From contig JAPYTY010000101.1 of assembly GCA_029942065.1 (NCBI GenBank), forward strand, positions 1-7,143: a DNA stretch of 7,143 bases, in the 5' to 3' direction. Made by a program: the position numbers and the translations under genes. Each line of letters begins with the position of its first letter. The stretch's first letter is position 1. Under the pieces are notes generated by a model. It was not told where the DNA came from and ran no database searches. It saw only the letters and a program-made list of their open reading frames with translations. The stretch comes from Acidobacteriota bacterium (lineage in GTDB: Bacteria > Acidobacteriota > UBA6911 > RPQK01 > JADFOI01). Positions 1 through 5,930 of the stretch are shown piece after piece.

Positions 1-8
1 GGGATCCA

Positions 9-208
9 GAACCCCGAAGGGGTGATGTGAAATAGCCTGGGGCGTGAGCCCCAGGATTGAAGGTTTTGTTGGTCAAGGAGCCCTGTAGGGGCGATGTAGG
101 AAAACCATCATTGGGTCTACATCGCCCCTACAGGGCTCCTCTAATTGCTGACCTGCGCAAACCTGGGGCTTACGCCCCAGGCTATTCTATGTCGCCCCTT
201 CAGGGCTC
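9..208. repeat. Long imperfect inverted repeat made of REP-like palindromes
   Basis: The outer arms 9-55 and 162-208 are both 47 nt and pair without gaps at 39 of 47 positions by my count; all eight mismatches are transitions. The inner arms 76-99 and 117-140 pair perfectly over 24 bp around a 17-nt loop. Each outer arm also contains its own 8-bp hairpin, CCTGGGGC pairing with GCCCCAGG (36-55 and 162-181). Its 4-nt loop reads GTGA on the + strand in the left arm and GTAA on the - strand in the right arm, both GNRA-type. The inner arm starts GGAG before a CCCT/AGGG palindrome. As I recall, a GGAG or GTAG 5' tetranucleotide is typical of REP sequences moved by RAYT transposases. It is probably a non-autonomous mobile REP pair; no transposase is visible here. 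Confidence 0.8.
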
Positions 209-258
209 CGGAGAAGTAAACTCAGGATGACCTGTGTAAAGGATGTCCTGGGAATGAA

Positions 259-346
259 CACCTAGGTGCGCCGATTCCGGAAGGCCGCTACCACCTGGCA
301 GAAAATCCGAAGTCCCCAGTCCGAAATTCAAAATCTGAAGTCTGGA
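259..346. repeat. Mosaic intergenic repeat, copy A, with heptanucleotide array
   Basis: A 10-bp palindrome CACCTAGGTG (259-268) runs into a 26-bp module (266-291, containing the palindrome TTCCGGAA) that is identical to 1226-1251. Six degenerate heptanucleotides follow in strict 7-nt phase at 305-346, consensus RTCYRAA (for example ATCCGAA, GTCCGAA, ATCTGAA). The same order, module then heptad array, occurs upstream of lexA. The rest of 209-424 shows no gene. A weak TGGGGA ribosome-binding-like stretch at 415-420 precedes the next gene. Confidence 0.75.
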
Positions 347-424
347 TACTGGATTATTTTTCTGGAACGTGGAAGGTATTGGTCCAAGACCAGCAGGCCA
401 CTCCCGTGATAGAGTGGGGAATAT

Positions 425-691
425 ATGGTGGAACCCTGGGAAGATCCGATCGAAGAAGAGAAAAAGAAAATTCATCGACTCCGGGTCCTGGTTGATCTCG
501 CCACCAGCGTTCTCTATCAGGAGACCTCATTGACCCTGGAGGAAGCTCGCCAGCTGGTGCGAAATACCGAAAGTTCGGTTTTGACTCTTTTCCCCGATAA
601 GCAGCAGACCTTTGACATGGTGCTGTTGCCCCGCTTCGAACGGATTCTCCATGAACGCTGGGGGAGAGGCATGGGATACACCGAACACTAG
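425..691 (+). CDS. Small hypothetical protein upstream of dtd
   Basis: I do not recognise this 88-residue protein as a named family. It is acidic and charged at its start (an EEEKKK stretch near residue 11), is predicted mostly helical, and has no signal peptide, membrane segment or cysteine motif, so it should be cytoplasmic. The central part (about 37-55) looks like a helix rich in Leu, Glu and Arg, followed by a short SVLTLFPDK segment. The ATG is preceded by a weak purine-rich TGGGGA at 415-420, four bases upstream. It ends 29 bp before dtd on the same strand, so the two may be co-transcribed. Codon use and protein-like composition support it as real. The function is unknown and I infer nothing from its neighbour. 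Confidence 0.7.
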   Translation: MVEPWEDPIEEEKKKIHRLRVLVDLATSVLYQETSLTLEEARQLVRNTESSVLTLFPDKQQTFDMVLLPRFERILHERWGRGMGYTEH

Positions 692-711
692 CCCGGGCCA
701 GCTGGACTAGC

Positions 712-721
712 AAAAAAAAAA
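712..721 (+). promoter_or_regulatory. A10 tract abutting the dtd start codon
   Basis: Ten consecutive A residues end in the A of the dtd ATG. No GGAG-like element lies within 20 bases upstream. The A-rich stretch may serve as an unstructured ribosome entry site (inference), and as a homopolymer it is prone to slippage. Confidence 0.45.
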
Positions 722-1167
722 TGCGGGCGGTGATCCAGCGGGTTGATGAAGCCAGAGTGACGGTGGACGGAACCGTTGTCGGGGAGATTTCCAAAGGCCT
801 CCTGGTTTTTCTGGGCATCGGGAGCGACGATGGAGAGGAAGACCTGGCTTTCCTGAAAAGGAAGATCCTGAATCTAAGAATTTTCCCGGATTCGGACGGG
901 AAGATGAATCTTTCCCTGGTGGAGACCGGGAACGCCGTACTTCTCGTTTCACAGTTCACTCTGTACGGCGATTGCAGCAAAGGGAACCGACCCAGCTTTA
1001 TCCGTGCCGCGGCCCCGGATCAGGCCCGGGCACTCTACCAGGAATTCCTCCGCCAGCTTCGCTCCGAAAATATCAGGGTCGAATCGGGCGAATTTCAGGC
1101 CATGATGAAAGTCGACCTGGTCAATGACGGCCCGGTAACCCTGGTTGTGGATTCGAAGAAAAGCTGA
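721..1167 (+). CDS. dtd: D-aminoacyl-tRNA deacylase
   Basis: This 148-residue protein matches the usual DTD length from end to end. It begins MRAVIQRV, carries the first signature SQFTL at 77-81 (Thr80 is the residue corresponding to the catalytic threonine), the KGNRPSF stretch at 87-93, and the second signature NDGPVT at 135-140 with the Gly-Pro pair (137-138) that enforces chirality. The family, a cytosolic homodimer, hydrolyses the ester bond of D-aminoacyl-tRNAs and also clears glycine mischarged on tRNA-Ala, keeping D-residues out of translation. One small variation is LYGD after the first motif, where LYAD is common. The ATG is the only sensible start and gives the canonical N-terminus, yet it sits directly after nine A residues with no Shine-Dalgarno sequence. 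A hairpin (1173-1191) begins six bases after the stop. Confidence 0.97.
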   Translation: MRAVIQRVDEARVTVDGTVVGEISKGLLVFLGIGSDDGEEDLAFLKRKILNLRIFPDSDGKMNLSLVETGNAVLLVSQFTLYGDCSKGNRPSFIRAAAPDQARALYQEFLRQLRSENIRVESGEFQAMMKVDLVNDGPVTLVVDSKKS

Positions 1168-1171
1168 CCGA

Positions 1172-1251
1172 CCGCTGGTCTTCGACCAGCGCGTTTCACG
1201 TTTCCGGAGTGTGGGAGGCGCCTCAGTGCGCCGATTCCGGAAGGCCGCTAC
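1172..1251. repeat. Mosaic intergenic repeat, copy B (hairpin plus palindrome modules)
   Basis: Modules in order are: a hairpin with 8-bp stem CGCTGGTC/GACCAGCG and loop TTC (1173-1191), inside a 31-bp stretch (1172-1202) that recurs at 7088-7118; a 22-bp stretch (1203-1224) ending in the perfect palindrome GAGGCGCCTC, which recurs at 7064-7085; and a 26-bp stretch (1226-1251) shared with 266-291. The hairpin begins just after the dtd stop and could act as a weak transcription stop or 3' mRNA barrier, but no U-tract follows it. Confidence 0.85.
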
Positions 1252-1263
1252 AACTTGGGGAAG

Positions 1264-1291
1264 ATCCGAAATCCAAAGCCCAAAATCCGAA
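1264..1291. repeat. Heptanucleotide array (four units, 7-nt phase)
   Basis: Four contiguous heptamers occupy 1264-1270, 1271-1277, 1278-1284 and 1285-1291, such as ATCCGAA and ATCCAAA, consensus RYCCRAA. They match the arrays at 305-346 and 7035-7069 in unit length and consensus. The arrangement recalls the short tandemly repeated heptamers described in cyanobacteria, though with a different unit. Confidence 0.75.
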
Positions 1292-1299
1292 ACCAATCC

Positions 1300-1385
1300 T
1301 TCTCCACGCCGAGCTTCAGCGAAGTGTTTCTCCACGCGGAGCGGGAGTGACGCGTTTCTCTGCGCGCAAAGCGCGCTTCTCCTGG
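1300..1385 (-). repeat. GC-rich mini-hairpin array with TTCTCC linkers
   Basis: TTCTCC or TTTCTC linkers at 1300-1305, 1328-1333, 1355-1360 and 1377-1382 separate GC-rich dyads: ACGCG pairing with CGCGT (1334-1338, 1351-1355) and GCGCGC-AAA-GCGCGC (1362-1376). Read on the - strand the linkers become GGAGAA, and the array resembles the one between the two mutase genes at 5930-6014. It lies immediately upstream of the lexA promoter. Confidence 0.7.
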
Positions 1386-1406
1386 CTCCTTCTTCTCTTC
1401 TCCCAC

Positions 1407-1442
1407 TTGACTTTTCACCTTTTGTTCACCATAATACTTTTA
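1407..1442 (+). promoter_or_regulatory. lexA promoter (sigma70-type), probably leaderless, with possible LexA operator
   Basis: TTGACT (1407-1412) and CATAAT (1430-1435) are separated by exactly 17 bp. A start site 6-7 bases beyond the -10 hexamer falls at 1441-1442, that is at the ATG itself. No Shine-Dalgarno sequence precedes the ATG, which agrees with a leaderless message. The spacer holds a direct repeat TTCACC (1414-1419 and 1425-1430) with an 11-bp period. Within it TTTC-N7-GTTC (1413-1427) differs by one base from the GTTC-N7-GTTC operator known for alphaproteobacterial LexA. The promoter is well supported; the operator is a guess. Confidence 0.7.
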
Positions 1443-2041
1443 TGCCTATCACGCGCAGACAAAAAGAAATCCTGGATTACCTGAGGAGTTTCCTGGATCA
1501 GCAGGGCTATTCCCCCACTTTGGAGGAGATTGCCCATCATTTTTCCCTGGCTTCCCTCAACGGGGTTTACAAACACCTCAAGGCGCTGGAAGAGAGGGGA
1601 TTTATTCGCCGTCTGACCAACCAGGCCCGCTCCATCCAGTTGGTTGACTCGGAGTCGACCTCGTCGGCTGTTCTACCACTTCTGGGATATGTGACTGCAG
1701 GTCAGCCGGTGGAGGCCGTCGTGAACGAAGAAAAGATTGCCGTTCCGAAGACTTTCCAGACTCGAGGCACCAACTATGTGCTGCAGGTCCAGGGGGAATC
1801 CATGATCGACGAGCATATCCAGGATGGGGACTATGTCATCCTCGAACAGCGCTCGGAGGCTCACAACGGTGAGATGGTGGTCGCTCTCATTGATGGAGAG
1901 AAGGCTACCCTGAAAAAATTCTTCAGAGAACAAGACAAGATTCGACTGCAACCGGCCAATGTGGCCCTGGAGCCCATCTGGATGACCGAGGACAGAATTC
2001 AAATCCAAGGGGTGGTAGTCGGCATCATGAGAAAGTACTAA
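1442..2041 (+). CDS. lexA: LexA SOS-response repressor (self-cleaving)
   Basis: The protein is 199 residues, close to E. coli LexA (202). Residues 1-68 form the winged-helix DNA-binding domain, starting PITRRQKEILDYL. Residues 75-199 are the S24 peptidase-like domain. The self-cleavage bond is Ala86-Gly87 in VTAGQ, the nucleophile is Ser120 (GESM) and the general base is Lys158 (TLKK), so the catalytic set is complete. On DNA damage, RecA filaments trigger cleavage and derepress repair genes. The ATG at 1442 is chosen because it gives the canonical N-terminus and lies right behind a good promoter; the open frame extends upstream to 1145 only through repeat DNA. The wing stretch EERGFIRRLTNQAR resembles that of alphaproteobacterial LexA (from memory). 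A small gene follows 27 bp downstream. Confidence 0.97.
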   Translation: MPITRRQKEILDYLRSFLDQQGYSPTLEEIAHHFSLASLNGVYKHLKALEERGFIRRLTNQARSIQLVDSESTSSAVLPLLGYVTAGQPVEAVVNEEKIAVPKTFQTRGTNYVLQVQGESMIDEHIQDGDYVILEQRSEAHNGEMVVALIDGEKATLKKFFREQDKIRLQPANVALEPIWMTEDRIQIQGVVVGIMRKY

Positions 2042-2057
2042 GTGCTAAAACCAGGCC

Positions 2058-2064
2058 AAGGAGG
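2058..2064 (+). promoter_or_regulatory. Strong Shine-Dalgarno sequence deciding the 2069 start
   Basis: AAGGAGG lies four bases before the ATG at 2069. It is the best ribosome binding site in the window, and it favours 2069 over the in-frame GTG at 2042, which almost abuts the lexA stop. Confidence 0.7.
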
Positions 2065-2068
2065 CAAA

Positions 2069-2281
2069 ATGTCCTATCGAATTCAGGTATCGGGAAAAAT
2101 TTTTGAAGGCGACGATCTTCGGACCTTATTGAAAAGGGCTGTTGAAGCCCGGAAAAACACAGGTCTTAAACCGGATGGACCAGGGGAATCACCTGTCCTT
2201 ACCTCCCCGATCTCCCACCCACTGGGCGGCAGGCTGCGGAAAACTGGGCGAAACCGGATGGCCTACTCTCTGGGATTCTGA
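2069..2281 (+). CDS. Small hypothetical protein downstream of lexA, possibly truncated
   Basis: This 70-residue frame has a strong ribosome binding site and is probably co-transcribed with lexA, starting 27 bp after its stop. The first ~30 residues (MSYRIQVSGKIFEGDD, then DLRTLLKRAVEARK) look like a genuine small beta-beta-alpha domain. The remainder (about 35-70) is rich in Pro, Gly, Ser and Arg and does not look folded. That contrast suggests either a short protein with a disordered tail or a gene broken by a frameshift or deletion after about position 2165. No signal peptide or membrane segment is present. I do not recognise the family. Its position behind lexA would make it SOS-inducible if no terminator intervenes, which is inference. 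Confidence 0.5.
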   Translation: MSYRIQVSGKIFEGDDLRTLLKRAVEARKNTGLKPDGPGESPVLTSPISHPLGGRLRKTGRNRMAYSLGF

Positions 2282-2661
2282 GTTTTCATTTCAAATCACT
2301 AGTATCACTCCGGTTATATCGGATCAATCAACTTCATCAAAGGGTCCCGAAAGACCTTTCAGGAGTCCATCCGGCAACAAATTCCCCGTTTCTCCACAAA
2401 ATTCCCGCAGGCCTCTACCTGCCCTTTACGCCTCCAAAATGAGCTCGTCCACCTTCTCTCACTACATGAGCTAGTCCGGACTTCTCACGTCATTTTCGGC
2501 ACAAAAATTTGAGGCGCACAGCCAAGACTGCAGGCCCTTTAACACCACGCCCTTCCGAAATAACAAAGAAACGAAATAGCACGGCTGGTCTGGTAAGATC
2601 AGGAAGCTTTTCGGGACAGGCCCAATAATTTTTGAAACTTTTTAGGTAACACTCAATCCTA
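2282..2661. other. Non-coding gap between the lexA operon and the sigma-factor operon
   Basis: I see no convincing gene in these 380 bp on either strand; the open frames that cross it have poor composition. It contains a 12-nt direct repeat with one mismatch (ATGAGCTCGTCC at 2439-2450 and ATGAGCTAGTCC at 2466-2477), a small hairpin GCAGG/CCTGC (2407-2422), and at its right edge the probable promoter of the sigma operon. No U-tract terminator is evident. Confidence 0.55.
2634..2656 (+). promoter_or_regulatory. Candidate ECF-type promoter of the sigma operon
   Basis: GAAACTTTTT (2634-2643) resembles the AAC-containing -35 element with a following T-run typical of ECF promoters. A loose -10 would fall about 2651-2656 (ACTCAA). 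Transcription would then start close to the GTG at 2662, which has no Shine-Dalgarno sequence. This suggests autoregulation and perhaps leaderless translation, but the -10 is weak. Confidence 0.35.
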
Positions 2662-3312
2662 GTGAAAGAAGAGGGAAAGAAAGGGTTTTCAGGCAGGCCC
2701 AAGGCGGCGGCACCTGTGGCCTCTGGACCCGAGTTGAAGAAGCTCGTAACCAGGGCCGGAGGAGGGGACGTTGAAGCCTTTCAGCAGCTGTATGGACTCT
2801 ACAGCAGGAAGATCTTGAACTACATCTATCGCCTGACGGGTTCGCGTGAAGAAGCAGAGGACTTGACCCAGGACACGTTTGTCCTAGCCTACAGGAATCT
2901 CAAATCTCTCAAAGAATCGAACAAGTTTCAAAGCTGGCTTTTCCGTATCGCCCAGAACAACGTCTACCAGATGTACCGGGGGAAGAAACCTCAGATGAAT
3001 CCGCTCCCCGATGAAGGGTCCGAGCTGGCTGAAACGGACCGCCTCGGCACTTCGCAGAAAGGTTCTGAAGACAGCCTCCTGTCTTCAGAACTGGAACAGG
3101 TGATCGAAGAAGTCATCAACCACTTGCCGGACAAGCAAAAGGGAGTGTTTGTTCTTTCTGCCATTCACAAGTTAAGCTACAAAGAAATCAGTGAGATGGA
3201 GGACCGCTCGCTGGCATCGGTCAAGTCGGATGTTCACCGGGCGCGGGTGGACGTCAGGGACAGGGTTAAAGAATACTTGAGGGGAAAACATGGACTGTCA
3301 AGCTTGCATTGA
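2662..3312 (+). CDS. ECF (sigma70 family, group 4) RNA polymerase sigma factor
   Basis: The 216-residue protein has the two ECF domains and no sigma1 or sigma3. Sigma2 spans about 38-110, with the core-binding stretch AEDLTQDTF at 65-73 and FQSWLFRIAQN at 89-99 for -10 recognition. Sigma4 spans about 143-207, with LPDKQKGVFVL at 155-165 and the helix-turn-helix LSYKEIS...ASVKSDVHRAR at 171-195, where Asp190 replaces the more common Arg. The linker (111-142) is acidic and Ser/Gly-rich. The N-terminal ~22 residues precede the conserved domain and are basic. The GTG start has no ribosome binding site, so the true start could be internal. It overlaps the anti-sigma gene by 23 bp, the usual arrangement for a sigma factor held inactive at the membrane. 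The exact ECF subgroup cannot be assigned by eye. Confidence 0.93.
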   Translation: MKEEGKKGFSGRPKAAAPVASGPELKKLVTRAGGGDVEAFQQLYGLYSRKILNYIYRLTGSREEAEDLTQDTFVLAYRNLKSLKESNKFQSWLFRIAQNNVYQMYRGKKPQMNPLPDEGSELAETDRLGTSQKGSEDSLLSSELEQVIEEVINHLPDKQKGVFVLSAIHKLSYKEISEMEDRSLASVKSDVHRARVDVRDRVKEYLRGKHGLSSLH

Positions 3313-3802
3313 TTCACTGACGGCTTTCCTAGACGACGAGTTGAGCGCCCCGGAAAAGGAGGTATTGCAAACTCATTTGACTCAGTGTCGACCCTGCCGA
3401 CAGGAACATGAGTCCCTCCTTGATTCCTATCAGTGGGTGGACCAGCTGACTGACCTGGAAATGGACTCTACCGGTTGGACACGGATTCACTCTGAGATTA
3501 CCCACCTGGCCCCCGGCAAACCCGCCTGGGTTTCTCCCTTTCAATTCTTGTTCGGAAGTCGCTGGATACCCGTTGCAGCTGGAACCCTGGGCGTCGCGAT
3601 TCTGTCTTTTTTCTTTCTGGCCGGCCCCAAGGCTGAAATGCAGGACGAGTTTCAGGTTTATTTAGAGCAGCGCGAGCAGATGGTCATTCGACGCCCCCCC
3701 CCCTCCCCCTTGGAAGGAATCAGAGAAATCACGACCGATCTGCCCAATCCCTTTACCGTCAGTTATGATAGTAGCCAGAGCAACCCTTTTACACAGGAGT
3801 AG
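3290..3802 (+). CDS. Membrane-anchored zinc-finger anti-sigma factor
   Basis: This 170-residue protein starts with a ZAS-type zinc-finger domain: Cys3 and Cys6 (MDCQAC), then His29-x3-Cys33-x2-Cys36. The N-terminal region should sit in the cytoplasm and bind the sigma factor encoded just upstream. A linker leads to one membrane segment at about 92-111, leaving a short extracytoplasmic tail of ~58 residues. The gene overlaps the sigma gene by 23 bp and has its own ribosome binding site GAGGGG (3279-3284), five bases before the ATG, so translation is probably coupled. The tail contains RRPPPSP encoded partly by a run of ten C residues. The tail is too short for a large sensor domain; it ends in an Asn/Pro/Phe-rich stretch of unknown role. 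The gene pairing and motif make the assignment firm; the signal is unknown. Confidence 0.9.
   Translation: MDCQACIDSLTAFLDDELSAPEKEVLQTHLTQCRPCRQEHESLLDSYQWVDQLTDLEMDSTGWTRIHSEITHLAPGKPAWVSPFQFLFGSRWIPVAAGTLGVAILSFFFLAGPKAEMQDEFQVYLEQREQMVIRRPPPSPLEGIREITTDLPNPFTVSYDSSQSNPFTQE
3694..3703. repeat. C10 homopolymer inside the anti-sigma gene
   Basis: Ten consecutive C residues, then T and five more C, encode the Pro-rich segment just outside the predicted membrane helix. A one-base slip would change or truncate only the extracytoplasmic tail and leave the sigma-binding domain and membrane anchor intact. Confidence 0.7.
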
Positions 3803-3808
3803 CGAGCG

Positions 3809-4234
3809 ATGCCAAGCCACCTTGTCTTACTGATCCTTTTGTTAAGTCCTCACACCGCCGCCTTTTCCCAGAACTGGAGCCAGGTTCGCGGCAGCGCAGA
3901 AAGGCAGCACGAGATGGTGATGATGCTGATCAGAAACGGAGATTTCGGCAGAGTCCTGGAGACATCCAGGCAAATCTTCTCCCTCAAATTTCCAGCAAGC
4001 CAGGAACACCTCCTGGTTCAAGAAGGTCGGATTTTGTCAGAAGCTCTAGCCCACCACCAGCAGTTTCAGATAGCTCAAGGCCTGCTGGATCAAGCCCTCA
4101 GAGCCGTCCGATCGAATCCCTCCAAGATCGATCTTTTCAAGGAAAAGGCCTACCTCTTTACCAGGCAAGGAAGGGATAAGGAGGCCATGGAGTTCTTTGA
4201 ACGGGCGATGGAACTGGAAAAGTCCTCGCCCTAA
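3809..4234 (+). CDS. Exported TPR-like protein, third gene of the sigma operon
   Basis: The 141-residue product opens with a hydrophobic signal-like segment (residues 4-20, PSHLVLLILLLSP then HTAAFS) with possible cleavage near Ser20-Gln21, so it should be periplasmic or extracytoplasmic. The body is helical. Residues about 107-138 match a tetratricopeptide repeat (IDLFKEKAYLFTRQGRDKEA followed by MEFFERAMELE). Degenerate helix pairs precede it at about 36-58 and 80-101. TPR folds mediate protein-protein contacts. The gene begins six bases after the anti-sigma stop, with AGGAG (3795-3799) overlapping that stop, so it is almost certainly in the same operon. It may contact the anti-sigma tail or be an envelope factor controlled by the sigma factor; both are inference. 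I do not recognise a named family. Confidence 0.8.
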   Translation: MPSHLVLLILLLSPHTAAFSQNWSQVRGSAERQHEMVMMLIRNGDFGRVLETSRQIFSLKFPASQEHLLVQEGRILSEALAHHQQFQIAQGLLDQALRAVRSNPSKIDLFKEKAYLFTRQGRDKEAMEFFERAMELEKSSP

Positions 4235-4301
4235 CCCCAGGTCCTGCTTTAAATCGGGTTACCTTTGCCTCGATAGACCGCCCTGCCGTGGATGTTGCAC
4301 C

Positions 4302-5930
4302 ATGAAAATGACCGGAGCCGATAAAGTTTCCTCGAAAACCTCCGAACCAGAAAAATCCGCCGACACCGTTTCCGAACAGCGGTACCAACCCTTTTACCGA
4401 CCCGAAGATCTGGCCGATCTTGGTTACCAGCGTGACCTGGGCGATCCCGGTGAATTCCCCTACACTCGAGGCGTGCATTCCACCATGTACCGGGAAAAAC
4501 TGTGGACCATGCGCCAGTTCTCGGGGTTCGGTAGTCCGGAAGAAACCAACCGACGCTCCAAGTTTCTACTCGAGAAAGGTCAAACCGGTCTTTCCATCGC
4601 CTTTGATCTCCCGACTCTGATGGGACTGGACTCCGACAACCCTTTCTCAGAAGGAGAAGTCGGAAAATGCGGAGTGGTCATTGATTCACTGGAAGACATG
4701 GAAATACTGTTTGAAGGTATTCCCCTCGATCGAGTTACCACCTCGATGACCATCAATGCCCCGGCAGCGGTCTTGCTGGCCATGTATGTGGCGGTAGCAG
4801 AAAAGCAGGGGGTGGACCCCGCCCACCTCAGTGGAACTCTCCAGAACGACATCCTGAAGGAATTTATCGCACAAAAAGAGTGGATCTATCCCCCTGAACC
4901 ATCCATGCGCCTGGTGGTGAACTCCATCCAGTTTTGTACCCAGCATCTTCCCCGCTACAACAGTATCTCCATCAGCGGCTACCACATTCGGGAGGCAGGC
5001 TCGACGGCTGTACAGGAACTGGCGTTCACCCTTCGTGACGGCATCGAGTACGTCGAATGGTGTCTTCGAGCCGGCATGAAGGTGGATGAATTCGCACCGC
5101 GGCTGTCCTTTTTCTTTGACTCCCACAACAATCTCTTCGAAGAGGTTGCCAAATTCAGAGCGGCACGCCAGCTGTGGGCCTATATCATGCGTGACCGATT
5201 TGGAGCCCGGGAGAAACGTTCCTGGATGTGCCGGTTTCACACCCATACCGCCGGCTGCAGCTTGACGGCCCAGCAACCCTTGAACAACGTCATTCGCACT
5301 GCAATTCAGGCACTGGCAGCCGTTCTGGGAGGAACCAATTCCCTTCACACCACCTCCATGGACGAAGCACTGGCGTTGCCGACAGAAGCAGCCGTACAGA
5401 TGGCCCTGCGTACCCAACAGATCCTGGCTCACGAAAGTGGCATCCCGGACACGGTTGACCCTCTGGGAGGCTCCTTTTTCGTGGAACGCCTGACTCAGGA
5501 AGTGGAAGGAGAGGCACGAAAGTACATGGAAACCATTGACGGCATGGGAGGGATGATCTCTGCCATCGAAAAAGGATTCCCCCAGCGGGAAATTCAGGAA
5601 GCTTCCTATCAGCACCAAAGAGCTGTGGAGACCGGGGAGAAACTCGTGGTGGGGGTCAACGAGTTCCAGACCGATGAAAGCCCTCCTGTGGAAACGCTTC
5701 GCATTGGTCCGGAAACTCGTAAAGGCCAGTGTCAGCGTCTCGATAAACTACGATCCAGACGAGACACACGGGCCGTCAAACGAGCACTCTCGGAGTTGAA
5801 GGAAGCGGCTCGATCGGATAAAAACCTCATGCCCCTGTTGATCGAGGCCGCCAAGGAGTACGCCACGCTGGGCGAGATCTGTGAGACACTCAAGGAGGTA
5901 TTCGGAGAATACCGGGAGCCCAGTTTCTGA
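4302..5930 (+). CDS. B12-dependent acyl-CoA mutase large subunit, isobutyryl-CoA mutase-like
   Basis: This 542-residue protein is the substrate-binding TIM-barrel half of the methylmalonyl-CoA mutase family, without the C-terminal cobalamin domain, which is encoded separately just downstream. Its sequence tracks Propionibacterium MCM with a constant 16-residue offset: Gln197 becomes Gln181, Tyr243-His244 become Tyr227-His228 (ISGYH), all conserved. The two substrate-selecting residues differ: Tyr89 is Phe73 (MRQFSGFG) and Arg207 is Gln191 (LKEFIAQKEW). Phe plus Gln is the isobutyryl-CoA mutase pattern (IcmA Phe80/Gln198), so isobutyryl-CoA/n-butyryl-CoA interconversion is more likely than methylmalonyl-CoA/succinyl-CoA. 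A serine (Ser74) follows Phe73 where alanine is usual. The start at 4302 is the first ATG that does not run back into the TPR gene; ATG 4308 is also possible, and neither has a clear ribosome binding site. Family certain; substrate inferred. Confidence 0.9.
   Translation: MKMTGADKVSSKTSEPEKSADTVSEQRYQPFYRPEDLADLGYQRDLGDPGEFPYTRGVHSTMYREKLWTMRQFSGFGSPEETNRRSKFLLEKGQTGLSIAFDLPTLMGLDSDNPFSEGEVGKCGVVIDSLEDMEILFEGIPLDRVTTSMTINAPAAVLLAMYVAVAEKQGVDPAHLSGTLQNDILKEFIAQKEWIYPPEPSMRLVVNSIQFCTQHLPRYNSISISGYHIREAGSTAVQELAFTLRDGIEYVEWCLRAGMKVDEFAPRLSFFFDSHNNLFEEVAKFRAARQLWAYIMRDRFGAREKRSWMCRFHTHTAGCSLTAQQPLNNVIRTAIQALAAVLGGTNSLHTTSMDEALALPTEAAVQMALRTQQILAHESGIPDTVDPLGGSFFVERLTQEVEGEARKYMETIDGMGGMISAIEKGFPQREIQEASYQHQRAVETGEKLVVGVNEFQTDESPPVETLRIGPETRKGQCQRLDKLRSRRDTRAVKRALSELKEAARSDKNLMPLLIEAAKEYATLGEICETLKEVFGEYREPSF

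Noticed and set aside
1..210. CRISPR array or tRNA-like structure suggested by repeated stem-loops
   Set aside because: The copies are inverted rather than direct and there are no equal-length spacers; no cloverleaf or anticodon arm can be drawn.
354..980. 208-codon - strand frame across the small gene and dtd
   Set aside because: It is antisense to two well-supported + strand genes and is a Ser/Arg/Pro-rich shadow frame.
1145..1441. Upstream extension of the lexA frame to a start at 1145
   Set aside because: The extra 99 residues come from repeat DNA and a promoter, and the canonical LexA N-terminus begins at 1442.
2142..2474. 110-codon + strand frame overlapping the small gene after lexA
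   Set aside because: It has no ribosome binding site, is Ser/Pro-rich and not protein-like, and starts inside another frame.
4197..4301. Upstream extension of the mutase large-subunit frame to 4197
   Set aside because: It overlaps the TPR gene in another frame, and the encoded residues (Cys, Arg and Pro-rich) are unlike the family's N-terminus.
4686..5618. 310-codon open frame on the - strand
   Set aside because: It lies wholly antisense to the mutase gene, and its composition reflects the complement of a high-GC coding strand; no family features are seen.
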